Shown piece after piece: positions 28,598-37,654 of a DNA stretch of 64,000 bases. The first letter of the stretch is position 1; each line of letters begins with the position of its first letter. Both the position numbers and the translations under genes were made by a program. A model generated the notes under the pieces. That model worked only from the letters and a program-made list of their open reading frames with translations, did no database searches and was not told the DNA's origin. This DNA comes from Bdellovibrionales bacterium. GTDB taxonomy: Bacteria; Bdellovibrionota; Bdellovibrionia; Bdellovibrionales; Bdellovibrionaceae. The stretch spans positions 186,001-250,000 of the forward strand of contig JADJOV010000027.1 in the NCBI GenBank assembly GCA_016713585.1. Reading direction: 5' to 3'.

Positions 28598-29296
28598 ATG
28601 AACATCATCATTACCGGCAGTAAGTCCGATCTTTCCCTTTCAATGGGCGCTCACTTGAAGCAAAGGGGTCACCAGATCCAATACACCAGCCATTCTCAGA
28701 CTGATGATCCAGATGTTTTGCCCTTCAATTTGGAAACGCCCCAGACTGCAGAACTAAACCTAGACAAATTTCTAGGTGGAAATGAAGTTCATGGCCTTAT
28801 TCTGAATGCAGCCACAGCTACTTATCGACTGAGCTCGATTGAAACAATTGACTGGAATGAACTGGACACCTTTATCCGGGCAAATATACAGGGTAATATT
28901 TGGCTCATTAGAAAAGTCCTTCCCCACTTTGCTCAACAAAAATTTGGTCGAATTATTTTTATGTCAAGCATGAATGTCCAGGCCCCTGTGAAGGGCTATT
29001 CAGGTTACGCCTTATCAAAATCTGCAATTGAAACCCTGATGAAATATATTGCTCATGAGTTTGGAGAAATGAATATAACTGCAAACAGTCTTCGTCTAGG
29101 AGTTTTTCATACCTCCCGTAACGATAAATATGTGAGGCGGTCCACAATTCGAGATAAAATGCTCTCGGCAATTAACCTTAAGCGATTGGGAAAGCCCGAA
29201 GACCTTAACTTGGCTATTGAATCAATGCTTGATAAAAACTGCTATATGAATGGAGCTACAGTTGAAATATCAGGTGGGATTTCAATTCCATCTTAA
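28598..29296 (+). CDS. Short-chain dehydrogenase/reductase (FabG-like)
   Basis: A 232-aa Rossmann-fold SDR. The start at the ATG at 28598 gives MNIIITGSKSDLSLSMGAHL with a variant cofactor motif (TGxxxxL instead of TGxxxGxG). Conserved features: LILNAATATY (NAG-like), IIFMSSMNVQA (catalytic Ser), the YxxxK of YSGYALSKSAIETLM, and ISGGISIP at the end. In this setting a 3-ketoacyl-ACP or ketone reductase is likely. Its start is 51 nt from the divergent permease start and its 3' end overlaps the KAS III gene by 15 nt. Confidence 0.75.
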   Translation: MNIIITGSKSDLSLSMGAHLKQRGHQIQYTSHSQTDDPDVLPFNLETPQTAELNLDKFLGGNEVHGLILNAATATYRLSSIETIDWNELDTFIRANIQGNIWLIRKVLPHFAQQKFGRIIFMSSMNVQAPVKGYSGYALSKSAIETLMKYIAHEFGEMNITANSLRLGVFHTSRNDKYVRRSTIRDKMLSAINLKRLGKPEDLNLAIESMLDKNCYMNGATVEISGGISIPS

Positions 29297-30271
29297 ACCA
29301 GCTAGCCCCAGGTGATAACCAGCTCCCATTGCAACCAATAGAACTTTTTGATTTGACTTAATTAATCCTAATTCTGAGGCCTCTGATAGCGCGACTGCAA
29401 CACTTGCGCTTGATGAATTCCCATATTGGCTAAAATTTGTATGGGTCTGCCCGGCAGAAGCTCCGATTTGATCCATGATACGAGCGATCAACTGACCGTT
29501 GCCCTGGTGAAACACAAAATAACCATAATCAGAAATTGATTCACCCCTTTGAGCTAAACAATTTTTGACTGCTGACACAAGTTTTTCCTCAACAGCCTGG
29601 GTAATCGAAACACCATCGACCATTTTAATTTTATTCATTGAACTCTTCAATAGCTCTTCAGTCATTGGCGTTTTTGCGCCACCTGCCGGAATAAGGATTT
29701 CAGGTTCAACAAGCCCCTCTGTGGAACAAGATGTCCACAAAAGTTGTGCTAATGAATTTTGAGGATCACACCTTAAAGAACAAGCCCCGGCTGCATCTGA
29801 AAAAAGGAATACTGTTCTGCGATCACTCATATCCAAAAATCGACTTCGAAGCTCCGCGGCAAGAACATAAATATGTTCCTCAGGCAAGGCCTGACAAAGC
29901 AAAGCTCCGACTTCAAGCGAAAAAATAAAACCCGCACAGGCGGCAGCCAAATCAGTGGCTTGGTGCTGCTGCTGCCACCTCATTTTTCTTTTTATTTCAG
30001 AAGCCGTTGACGGGGTCAAATAGTCTGGAGAAATCGTGGATAAAACAAGAGGCCCCTCGGGTCCAACTATTTTCTTGAGAGCTTCGACACCCAGGTCACT
30101 TGTCGTCTGATGATCATTGGCCCATCTGCGCTCTCTTATACCCAGACGAGTCTCAACCCATGAGGCCTTCATCTTCAACTGGCGAGCCGCAATAATTTGA
30201 TCGTTGGTTACACGTCTTTCAGGTAAGTAATGACCGAGCTTAAGGATATAAACACTTTTATGCGAGATCAC
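29282..30271 (-). CDS. 3-oxoacyl-ACP synthase III (FabH)-like ketosynthase
   Basis: A 329-aa KAS III with a complete catalytic triad: Cys112 in DLAAACAGF, His in FVFHQGNGQ, Asn in FSQYGNSSSA. The N-terminus (VTNDQI, TRLGIRERRW) matches the family. KAS III enzymes condense an acyl-CoA or acyl-ACP with malonyl-ACP, so this is the probable chain-starting or chain-joining step of the island. It overlaps the ligase gene by ATGA (30268-30271), in the order LolA-like, ACP, ligase, KAS III. The housekeeping fabH is usually in a fab cluster; the setting here suggests a dedicated pathway. Confidence 0.85.
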   Translation of the reverse strand: MISHKSVYILKLGHYLPERRVTNDQIIAARQLKMKASWVETRLGIRERRWANDHQTTSDLGVEALKKIVGPEGPLVLSTISPDYLTPSTASEIKRKMRWQQQHQATDLAAACAGFIFSLEVGALLCQALPEEHIYVLAAELRSRFLDMSDRRTVFLFSDAAGACSLRCDPQNSLAQLLWTSCSTEGLVEPEILIPAGGAKTPMTEELLKSSMNKIKMVDGVSITQAVEEKLVSAVKNCLAQRGESISDYGYFVFHQGNGQLIARIMDQIGASAGQTHTNFSQYGNSSSASVAVALSEASELGLIKSNQKVLLVAMGAGYHLGLAGLRWN

Positions 30272-31593
30272 TTTCGTGCCCCCCTGATAGACTGAAGCAA
30301 TTTTTTACGATCAATTTTATCCAATGATTGCCGTGGAAATTCACCTTGAATAAAGATCTCACTAAAAGCAGTGTACAAGACAACATCCCTGACTAACAAT
30401 TCCTGAACTGTTTTAAGTTCAATATCTCCCTCGATGATCAGCAAAGGCCTCTCTCCGTACATTGGATCAGCTTCTTTCAAAATGATAACATCACGAACCC
30501 CTGGCCAGTTTCGAACGCTATTCTCAATTTCCTTCGGATAAATAGTCATTCCGCCGTATTTAAGCAGATCATCTTCTCTTGAGAGAAAAAATATTTGATT
30601 ATCTTGAATCCTGACCCGATCTCGAGTGACCAGCCAATCTCCATCCATTTCTTCGGACTGAGTATTCATTTTTATATACGGAGATTGCACACAAAGACGT
30701 CCTGATTGCCATTCGCCCGGCGCCGGATCGATCAATTTTACATTGACATTGCTGATTGGACTTCCAATCCAATTCACCGAACCATCTAAATTCATTTCCT
30801 GTTTCATGGACCTGGCAAATAATCCCGCTGTCACTCGAGGGCCAGCTTCGGTCAGTCCATAGGAAACAAAAATTTCCGAGTTCAAAAATACACCTTGTAG
30901 TTTATCAAGCTCATCCAAAGTAATGGTGCCGCCACCCACACTGACTTTTTTAATCTGAGGTACAGAAACACTATCACGAATCAAAAACCGTGCCTGACTG
31001 GGACTGAGGTGAATGATGCTATCATGTGGAGACTTATCTTTTTTCAAACTTCTGACCCCAACCATACTCGGACAAAAATGCACAGCACAACCCGTCACAA
31101 GCGGAGTTAAAATATAAGCCACGATACCGTAGGAATGGTGAACGGGAAGAGTCTGAATGATCTCAAGCTGATTGTAAATCCCAAATCCCTGAGCATGGGC
31201 TTTTGCGTTTAAAAATGCTTTTTCTAAATAGAATTCACAAAGACTTGGGGTCCCCGTTGTCCCCGAAGTGGGCACAGCATAGCAGGCCCTATTGTTGAGG
31301 CCCAAAAATTCTCTTGGCGGACCTGATGAAACCCATACCCCTTCGATAAATGCCCACGAATCTAGTTGAATATTTTTAGCGGACGGCAGACAAACTGGGA
31401 TCCCCCCTCGATCAAGAATCGCCAAAAATGAAACCGCAAACTTTAAGGGATCAGTATGGGCGACATAAATCCACTTTTGTTGGACCTCTCTCTGACCAAG
31501 CTCATTTAATATTGCTCCCGAAACTGCGTCGCCAATAACATCTTCAAAATACATTCGATGTTTCAAATCAAGATACTGCTTCAATAAACTCAT
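30268..31593 (-). CDS. AMP-dependent acyl-CoA/acyl-ACP ligase
   Basis: About 441 aa of the ANL adenylating family. The P-loop is AVPTSGTTGTPS, followed by LPVHHSYG, FVSYGLTEAGPRV, the adenylate-binding GDWLVTRDRVRI, the hinge REDDLLKYGG and a C-terminal FPRQSLDKIDRKKLLQ with the catalytic Lys. It is shorter than most ANL enzymes at the N-terminus. With the ACP gene directly before it, it likely activates a carboxylic acid and loads it on that ACP. The start at 31593 overlaps the ACP stop as ATGA; a longer start (31620) lies inside the ACP gene. Confidence 0.75.
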   Translation of the reverse strand: MSLLKQYLDLKHRMYFEDVIGDAVSGAILNELGQREVQQKWIYVAHTDPLKFAVSFLAILDRGGIPVCLPSAKNIQLDSWAFIEGVWVSSGPPREFLGLNNRACYAVPTSGTTGTPSLCEFYLEKAFLNAKAHAQGFGIYNQLEIIQTLPVHHSYGIVAYILTPLVTGCAVHFCPSMVGVRSLKKDKSPHDSIIHLSPSQARFLIRDSVSVPQIKKVSVGGGTITLDELDKLQGVFLNSEIFVSYGLTEAGPRVTAGLFARSMKQEMNLDGSVNWIGSPISNVNVKLIDPAPGEWQSGRLCVQSPYIKMNTQSEEMDGDWLVTRDRVRIQDNQIFFLSREDDLLKYGGMTIYPKEIENSVRNWPGVRDVIILKEADPMYGERPLLIIEGDIELKTVQELLVRDVVLYTAFSEIFIQGEFPRQSLDKIDRKKLLQSIRGARK

Positions 31594-31832
31594 CGAACAA
31601 CCATGATTGAATTCACACAATCAGAAACTGACTTCCACTTAAGCATTTGACTCTCATCAAGACTCGGATACAAATCTTGTAACTCATAAAAAAAAGAAAC
31701 CATAGCGAGACTGTCGAAGCCTAAATCTTCTCGAAATCTTGTCTCCGGACAGATCAAATCAACTGACATTTTAGGCTTGAGATCAGGAATTTGACGTAAA
31801 ATCTTTTTAACAACTTCAAGGACCGTTTGCAT
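31590..31832 (-). CDS. Acyl carrier protein
   Basis: An 80-aa ACP. The phosphopantetheine site is Ser41 in REDLGFDSLAMVSF, followed by FYELQDLYPSLD. The start overlaps the stop of the LolA-like gene (TAATG) and the stop overlaps the ligase start (ATGA), so it is translationally coupled on both sides. It carries the acyl chain for the ligase, KAS III and reductases of the island. Confidence 0.9.
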   Translation of the reverse strand: MQTVLEVVKKILRQIPDLKPKMSVDLICPETRFREDLGFDSLAMVSFFYELQDLYPSLDESQMLKWKSVSDCVNSIMVVR

Positions 31833-32575
31833 TAAAAAGATTTCTCCTTGAGAGATTTTTGTGAAAAAAACGAATCTGAAACCTCTTTGTCATATTGAAT
31901 TCGAGTGTACTTAATGATCGTCTTCGTATTTTGCTTCTTATGATTGATCATCGTCAGCAAATGGGGAACTTGATGGGTGCCAACCTTTCGAATATTTTCA
32001 CCAGTCATCGTCTTTAGCTTTTCGCCTTTCTCATTATAAAATTCTCGTTCCAGGGTTACCGCGCCATCAATTCGAATAGTCTCAATTATTTTTCCCCAGA
32101 CAACTGGCGCTGATGGCTTCGGGAGACATTCAATTTTGACAACACTTGCGTTGGCGCTCAAGGTCTTATACACATAATCTTCTGACAGACTTGACACCTT
32201 GACCAGGTCATCATAGGTAAAATCAGAACCCATCCAGCTCTGAAGCATCATACTGGGTGGAACTTTTATCACACGATCAGTGTTTGCCAAATATCTCCAT
32301 ACATTAAGATCAATTCTCAGATTTCCACTGCCCGACTCTTTCAAGGGCTCTAGAATTTTAATGAGCGCCTTATTTCTATCTTTGGTCCAGTAGTCAAATT
32401 TAATGGTCCGCTTTGAATCCTGGGAGTAAATCTCCATCACAACACGGCCTTCTTGACTAGTTCCCCTCAGATTATCCTCCGCTTTTCGAATTAAAACCTC
32501 TGCCGAATTTTTTTCATTGTTTGAATCAGCAATATGGGGAAAACTAAGTAAAGCAAGGATGATGAGTTTCTTCAT
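31832..32575 (-). CDS. Outer-membrane lipoprotein-sorting (LolA-like, COG2834-type) protein
   Basis: A roughly 247-aa periplasmic protein with a signal peptide (MKKLIILALLSFPHIADS). The mature part begins with the family's helical start (AEVLIRKAEDNLRGTSQEGR) and continues with beta strands of the LolA/LolB fold, including WKYL-like WRYLANTDRVIKVPPSMMLQ and GSDFTYDDLV. It is expected to ferry a lipid-like cargo across the periplasm. I start at the ATG at 32575; the frame is open for 44 more codons into the divergent ATPase gene. Only 28 nt separate it from the ATPase start. Confidence 0.8.
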   Translation of the reverse strand: MKKLIILALLSFPHIADSNNEKNSAEVLIRKAEDNLRGTSQEGRVVMEIYSQDSKRTIKFDYWTKDRNKALIKILEPLKESGSGNLRIDLNVWRYLANTDRVIKVPPSMMLQSWMGSDFTYDDLVKVSSLSEDYVYKTLSANASVVKIECLPKPSAPVVWGKIIETIRIDGAVTLEREFYNEKGEKLKTMTGENIRKVGTHQVPHLLTMINHKKQNTKTIIKYTRIQYDKEVSDSFFSQKSLKEKSF

Positions 32576-32603
32576 TTGAAAAGTATGAAAGGATTTGACC
32601 CTT

Positions 32604-33269
32604 TTGTCCAAGAAAATCAGTTTTCGTAATGTCACCAAGATTTTTGCTGGCGCCGAGCAAACCGTCGCCCTTAAATCTATTGATTTTGATATCCCCGCTG
32701 GCGGCATTGCAGCACTTTATGGGCCATCAGGCAGCGGAAAATCAACGGTCCTCAATATTGCCTCTGGCATCGACCTGCCGACATCTGGGCAGGTCCTTAT
32801 AGGCGAGGATGTCATTTCAGAATTTACCCCATCAAAACTAACCCTTTTTCGTCGGCAGAATATCGGATTTATCTTTCAAAGTTATAATCTTTTTTCTTCG
32901 TTAACAGCTGTTGAAAATGTTGAGATGATCGAACTGCTTAACGGCAAAACATCAACAGAAGTTCGAAAAAAATCCATCGAAGCATTAGAAAAGGTTGGCC
33001 TTTCAGAGAGAATTAATTACTTTCCAAGCCAACTCAGCGGTGGCCAACAACAACGAGTCGCTGTCGCCCGTGCCATAGCCTCAAATCCTCATATTTTGTT
33101 TGCTGATGAACCCACGGCGAATTTGGATTCTCAGACTGCCCTATCTTTGATTGATCTATTATTCGAGCTGAATCATTCCCATAAGACAACCATACTTTTC
33201 TCTACTCATGACTCAAATATTCTCACCAGAGTTCCTCAACTTATCAAAATCAAGGACGGCGTCATTTAG
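32604..33269 (+). CDS. LolD/MacB-type ABC transporter ATPase
   Basis: About 221 aa. Walker A is YGPSGSGKSTVLN, the Q-loop FIFQSYNLF, the signature LSGGQQQRVAVARAI, Walker B ILFADEPTANLD, and the switch His in LFSTHDSN. All are intact. I start at the TTG at 32604, which has AAAGGA ten nt upstream; another TTG at 32595 is too close to it. It probably drives the permease encoded at 27314-28546. Its 3' end overlaps the reductase gene by 8 nt. Confidence 0.85.
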   Translation: MSKKISFRNVTKIFAGAEQTVALKSIDFDIPAGGIAALYGPSGSGKSTVLNIASGIDLPTSGQVLIGEDVISEFTPSKLTLFRRQNIGFIFQSYNLFSSLTAVENVEMIELLNGKTSTEVRKKSIEALEKVGLSERINYFPSQLSGGQQQRVAVARAIASNPHILFADEPTANLDSQTALSLIDLLFELNHSHKTTILFSTHDSNILTRVPQLIKIKDGVI

Positions 33270-34194
33270 AAGGCGGGTTTCGTCTGAGCATTTTATGCTG
33301 CTCAAAATAATCCATCGTTTCTCGAACCATCTCGGCCAATGAAACCTTGGGATTGTAGGATATTTCAGACTTTGCCTTAGACCAATTCACTTCTGCGGCT
33401 GCGCAGAATTCTTTGGCCCAATCAGGCGAAGTTAAAGTCAAAGGCTCTTCTTTTATATCCATAGGAATATTCATCTCGCGTGAAATCGTCTTAAAAAACT
33501 GATCAAGAGGAACATTTTCATTTCCCAGAATATAGTGCCCAGACAATCCCCGATCAAGGGCCCCTAAGATCCCAACTGCAACATCCCTGGGGGATACAAA
33601 GTTCTTAATACTATTCTGAAAGCTCGAGATTTTTTTGAACTTGAGCGCATGAAAAATTGCACCAGAAGAAGGTTTTGAGTCCCACTGACCCAACAAATAA
33701 CAAGGATGAATTGTCAAGACTTGCTCTCTCTGTGTGGATAACCAATTATCAGCGGCAAGTTTTGACTCAGCATAGGGTGTTTTTCGAACCCGACCCTGTA
33801 AACTCTCATCCACCAAAACCTGGCCGCCATCACACATCGTTGAGATCGATGAAATCTGAACCCAAGTCCCAAAGCGTCCCTGAAGAGACTGAAATAGTTT
33901 TTTTGTCCCATTCAAATTGACGTTCCATATTTCATCACTTTTCGTGTGATCAACTGATGTCATTGCTGCTGCATGAATAACCACATCAAAAGAACCTGCA
34001 ACCAAGCATTGATTGAGATCCCCTTCAATAATTTCAATTCTATCTTTGTATTGATCACGATATTGACCTAGAAATGACTTCTGAGGAATGGCCCGGACTA
34101 AAACTGTGACTTTGATGCCTCGACTTAAGAGCTGCTGGGCAATATGAGAACCCAACAATCCAGTCGCCCCAGTTAGAAATACACGCACAGACAA
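33262..34194 (-). CDS. NAD(P)-dependent epimerase/reductase (extended SDR)
   Basis: A 310-aa extended SDR: cofactor motif FLTGATGLLGSHIAQQL, then GDLNQCLVAGSFDVVIHAAA, WVQISSISTM with the catalytic Ser, and the YxxxK of PYAESKLAADNW. The overall layout resembles dihydroflavonol reductase/3-beta-HSD-like reductases more than sugar epimerases, fitting reduction of a ketoacyl or ketone intermediate. Its start is 55 nt from the divergent hexapeptide-repeat gene. Confidence 0.75.
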   Translation of the reverse strand: MSVRVFLTGATGLLGSHIAQQLLSRGIKVTVLVRAIPQKSFLGQYRDQYKDRIEIIEGDLNQCLVAGSFDVVIHAAAMTSVDHTKSDEIWNVNLNGTKKLFQSLQGRFGTWVQISSISTMCDGGQVLVDESLQGRVRKTPYAESKLAADNWLSTQREQVLTIHPCYLLGQWDSKPSSGAIFHALKFKKISSFQNSIKNFVSPRDVAVGILGALDRGLSGHYILGNENVPLDQFFKTISREMNIPMDIKEEPLTLTSPDWAKEFCAAAEVNWSKAKSEISYNPKVSLAEMVRETMDYFEQHKMLRRNPPSK

Positions 34195-34249
34195 ATCCCC
34201 TTGATGATAATAATTGCAATGACCCTTTTATCCAATCTAGAATTACACT

Positions 34250-34965
34250 ATGTCAAAAGCTCCAACAAATAAACAATTCAATAAACCTACACTAGCAAAG
34301 TATTTAGCTTGGGATATAGTTTTAGTTTTGCTTTGGTCATTTCTAGTTGGGTTAACCTTGCTTTTGACAAGCCCACATCCATCTATCTTTTCCCCTTTTG
34401 GCTCTACCTTAGTCTATGTCTACTTGCTCTCCTTATACCTAAAACGAAACCCGGGGTCTATTCTCTTAACTCAAGACAAGCGACAATGTGGTTTATCTCT
34501 TTTCAATTTGGGCGAGTGTGGACCTATCCCTTGCTAAAACATCTTATTTTTTCCTCGGTTTTTTTAAGAACAATGTTTTTACGCTGCTGTGGAGCTCAAG
34601 TCTCAATGAATATTGGTTGGTCAACGATTTCAACACTGTCTGATCCAAGCATGCTCGTCGCAGAGAGTGGAGTGATTATCGGGTTGGAATCATTGATTTC
34701 TGGACATACGATCATCAATGACAAGCTCTATCTTAAAAAAATTATTCTCAAAAAAGGATGCCTCATTGGTGCTCGCTGCATCCTGGCACCAGGAGTCTAT
34801 GTGGGTGAAGGTGCTGTTATTCATGGTCAAACTGATTTACTCCCAGGCGCCCGCATCCCTCAGGGTGCTGTGATCGGCAAGGGGTCAACCATTACCGCTG
34901 GGATGTCACTGAAAGAAGATACGACCTACCCTTGGTTTATGCAGCCTGCTCCTAAACAATCCTAA
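34250..34965 (+). CDS. Second membrane-anchored hexapeptide-repeat protein, one frameshift
   Basis: About 238 aa in two frames: 34250 to about 34355 (MSKAPTNKQFNKPTLAKYLA and a transmembrane segment) and then the frame ending at 34965. One base near 34356-34359 joins them (LLWSFLVGL to LAFDKPTSIYLF). Two or more transmembrane segments come first, then IPKTKPGVYSLNSRQATMWF and a left-handed beta-helix (ILKKGCLIGARCILAPGVYV, GEGAVIHG, GKGSTITAGM). It resembles 25430-26092 in layout and in the KPGVY motif, so the two may act as a pair or on successive acceptors. No strong catalytic His is obvious. Confidence 0.6.
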
Positions 34966-35130
34966 GCCCTCTTGAGCCAGCTTGATCAAAACCCCGCCCA
35001 TTGCCTGGATTCGTAGGGCTATTGAATAATGTTTAGCACAGGGACACCAACCGATCTCACGTTGCAAGCTCCACATTTTTCGACTCTTTCTAGAGAGAAT
35101 CCAGGCTCATCTTCCATTTGGAGACTTCGT

Positions 35131-37654
35131 TCAAGGCCTGAAGTGGGGTCGAGGATTCAAGTGAGAATTCTCGAATTTTGCCAGCAATTCCTTTTGACTC
35201 TCGATTTGGCGCTGGAGTTTCCGTTGCTCCTCTAATAATTGTTTCTCCAACATCTGTGCCTTCGACATCTGTGCCTTGGAGAACTGTGCCTCTGCCTGCG
35301 AGACATCCTCCTCACCGTCACCAAAACCTGACACCTCAACCAACTCTGACATTTCTTGGTCCGCTTGACTGCGAGACAAAAGACTTAGCTGCATTGGGAC
35401 TCCAGTCTGAAATCGCTCTTGTTCCTTTTCTTTCAACAATTGGCGAGCCCTCTTCGTTAGACTTGCAGGCAGTCCAGCCAGCTCAGCGACATGGATTCCA
35501 TAGGACTTGAGCGCCGGGCCCTGAGTGAGTGTGTGTAGAAATCGAATTTCTCCGTTTTTCTCCTGAACACTCATATGAGCATTTTGAATTTGTGGATACA
35601 TATCTGCGAGGCCTGTGAGTTCATGGTAATGAGTCGCAAACAAAGTATAACTTCGACATCGAGTGAGCAAATGCTCAAGAATAGCCTGTGCCAAGCTCAT
35701 GCCATCAAAGGTGCTGGTGCCTCGACCAATTTCATCCAAAATAACGAGCGACTGTGGCCCTGCTCCTTTGAGCATTTCAGCTGTCTCTGTCATTTCAACC
35801 ATAAAGGTTGAAAGTCCCTGAGAAAGAATATCGCTCGCGCCAATCCTCGTAAATATATGAGAAAGCACTGGAAGCTCTGCCTGATTTGCCGGTACGTAGG
35901 ATCCCATCTGCGCCATGATCTGAATCAAAGCAGCCTGCCTCATCAGAGTGCTTTTCCCGGCCATATTCGGTCCGGTGAGAAGCAAACAATCCGATTTACT
36001 CAGACTCAATGAATTTGCAACAAATGGCGTTTTCAAAGCCTGCTCCACCACCGGGTGCCGACTTCCGACGAGTTTAATTCTGTCTCCACCGAGCAAAGGT
36101 CGCACATAGTTTTGCTCCAAGGAGAGCCAGGACAAAGCGGTCGTCACATCCAATTGACTTGCCTTTGTGGCGAGCTCAAGAATCTTCTGAGACTGCAACA
36201 AAATTTTAGCTTCAAATCGTCAAACATCTGCTGCTCAAGTTCCTGGCGCCGAGTCTGAGCTGATAAGACTTTCTTTTCTAACTCCATCAGTTCGTCGGTA
36301 TAAAATCTTTCGGCATTGGCCAGGGTTTGCTTTCGCTTATAGTGAGCCGGAGCTTTATCTTTATGGGTATTCGTGATCTCGATATAATAGCCGAAGACAT
36401 TATTATAACGAATCTTTAGACTTGAGATCTGCGTGGCTGCCCGCTCCCTCTCTTCGAGGGCCTGGAGCAGACCTTGAGAATTCGTCGACAGCTCAATCAA
36501 TTCATCCAAGTCTGATGATGCGCCTTGGTTGATCACTCGCCCTTGGCGAACAGTCAGAGGCGGATCATCTACAATCCACCTCAAAATAACCTCACTTAAC
36601 TCCTGGAGTCCCATAAATTCTGGGGGCTCATTCAACACTGAAAAACCGACCGACAAAGACTGAGCCATGGCGATCAAATCCCTAGGATTTGCCGTGGGCT
36701 GTGAAATTTTGGCCAGCCGACGCTCGAGATCTCCCAAACGACTCAGGGTTTGCCTCACTCGCTTGAGGCCAGGCAAATCATTCCGCCAGAACTCAAGACT
36801 GTTTTGTCGCGCTTCAATTTCAGACTGCATGGTCAGGGGAACCGAATATTCTCCTCAAAGTCTTGCCCCTGCCGAGGTCTGAGTTCGATTGATGGCATGA
36901 AAGAGGCTTCCTTCTGGGGCCCCAGGGAACTCTCGAAAATTTCGAGATGCCGAAACACCAGAGGGGACATTTGGAGCCGCGATTGCCAAGCACGGGCCTC
37001 AAACGGCCGAAGAGTCTTCATCACGGCGGGTGATAGAGACTGAATATAAGCCATCAGGCGTTCAGACGCCGTGAGGGAATCTGTGCCGTGGACTGAAATC
37101 GGGACTCCATGATGCTGACCCAAGCTAGTCAAAACCCCGGCATCAGCATTTTGCTCTTGGCTCAGGACAATTTCGGCCACCGGTAGAGAAAGGAAGTTTT
37201 CAATCCGTTGCCCTCGATGTTCAACAGTAAAACACTCGCCAGTCGTGGGCTCGACAAAGGCAACAACTTGTTTGTCAAAACTTATTAAATAATGACATTT
37301 CGTTGAATCCAAAGTGTCCGAATCGTAAACCATCCCTGGGGTTAAAATACGAGTCACGGCTCGTTTGACCAAACCCTTGGCAAACTTTGGATCTTCTATT
37401 TGGTCACAGATAGCTACCTTCAAGCCATGAGCCAGAAGACGATTGATAGGACCAGCGATGGAGTGATAGGGCATTCCACATGGGGTTTCGTCTTGAGATT
37501 TCTTATTTCGTTGGGTTAATGCGATCCCTAAGATCGGAGCTGCCGTCGTTGCATCTGCAAAAAAACATCTCAAAAAATCACCCATTCGAAAAAGCAAAAT
37601 CTTATCAGGATGTAAAGTCTTGATCTCCCAGTATTGCTGCATCAATGGTGTCAT
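35131..37654 (-). pseudogene. mutS: DNA mismatch repair protein MutS, broken by at least six indels
   Basis: The gene would encode about 840 aa, but it is scattered over frames at 36833-37654, 36144-36830 and 35131-36201. The N-terminus is canonical (MTPLMQQYWEIKTLHPDKIL) except that the mismatch-reading Phe-x-Glu reads GDFLRCFF. A7 at 37559-37565 and A6 at 37572-37577 look swapped by one base each; correcting both gives GDFFEMFFADA. Further breaks lie at about 36905, 36865, 36845 and 36211. The ATPase is intact in its own frame (LTGPNMAGKSTLMRQ, LVILDEIGRGTSTFDG). A 15-bp repeat (SKAQM twice) sits in the C-terminal tail. Assembly error or real loss are both possible. Confidence 0.85.

Noticed and set aside
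28598..34194. OleABCD long-chain olefin cluster
   Set aside because: KAS III, ligase and reductase types partly fit, but there is no alpha/beta hydrolase (OleB), and an ACP and carboxyltransferase are present that Ole pathways do not use.
23752..34965. Aryl polyene cluster
   Set aside because: ACP, ligase and LolA-like parts occur there too, but chain-extending ketosynthases, dehydratases and the MMPL exporter are missing.
36820..37002. Separate 60-codon gene inside mutS
   Set aside because: It is one of the shifted frames of MutS; part of it (KTLRRIFGSP) reads as MutS sequence between two indels.
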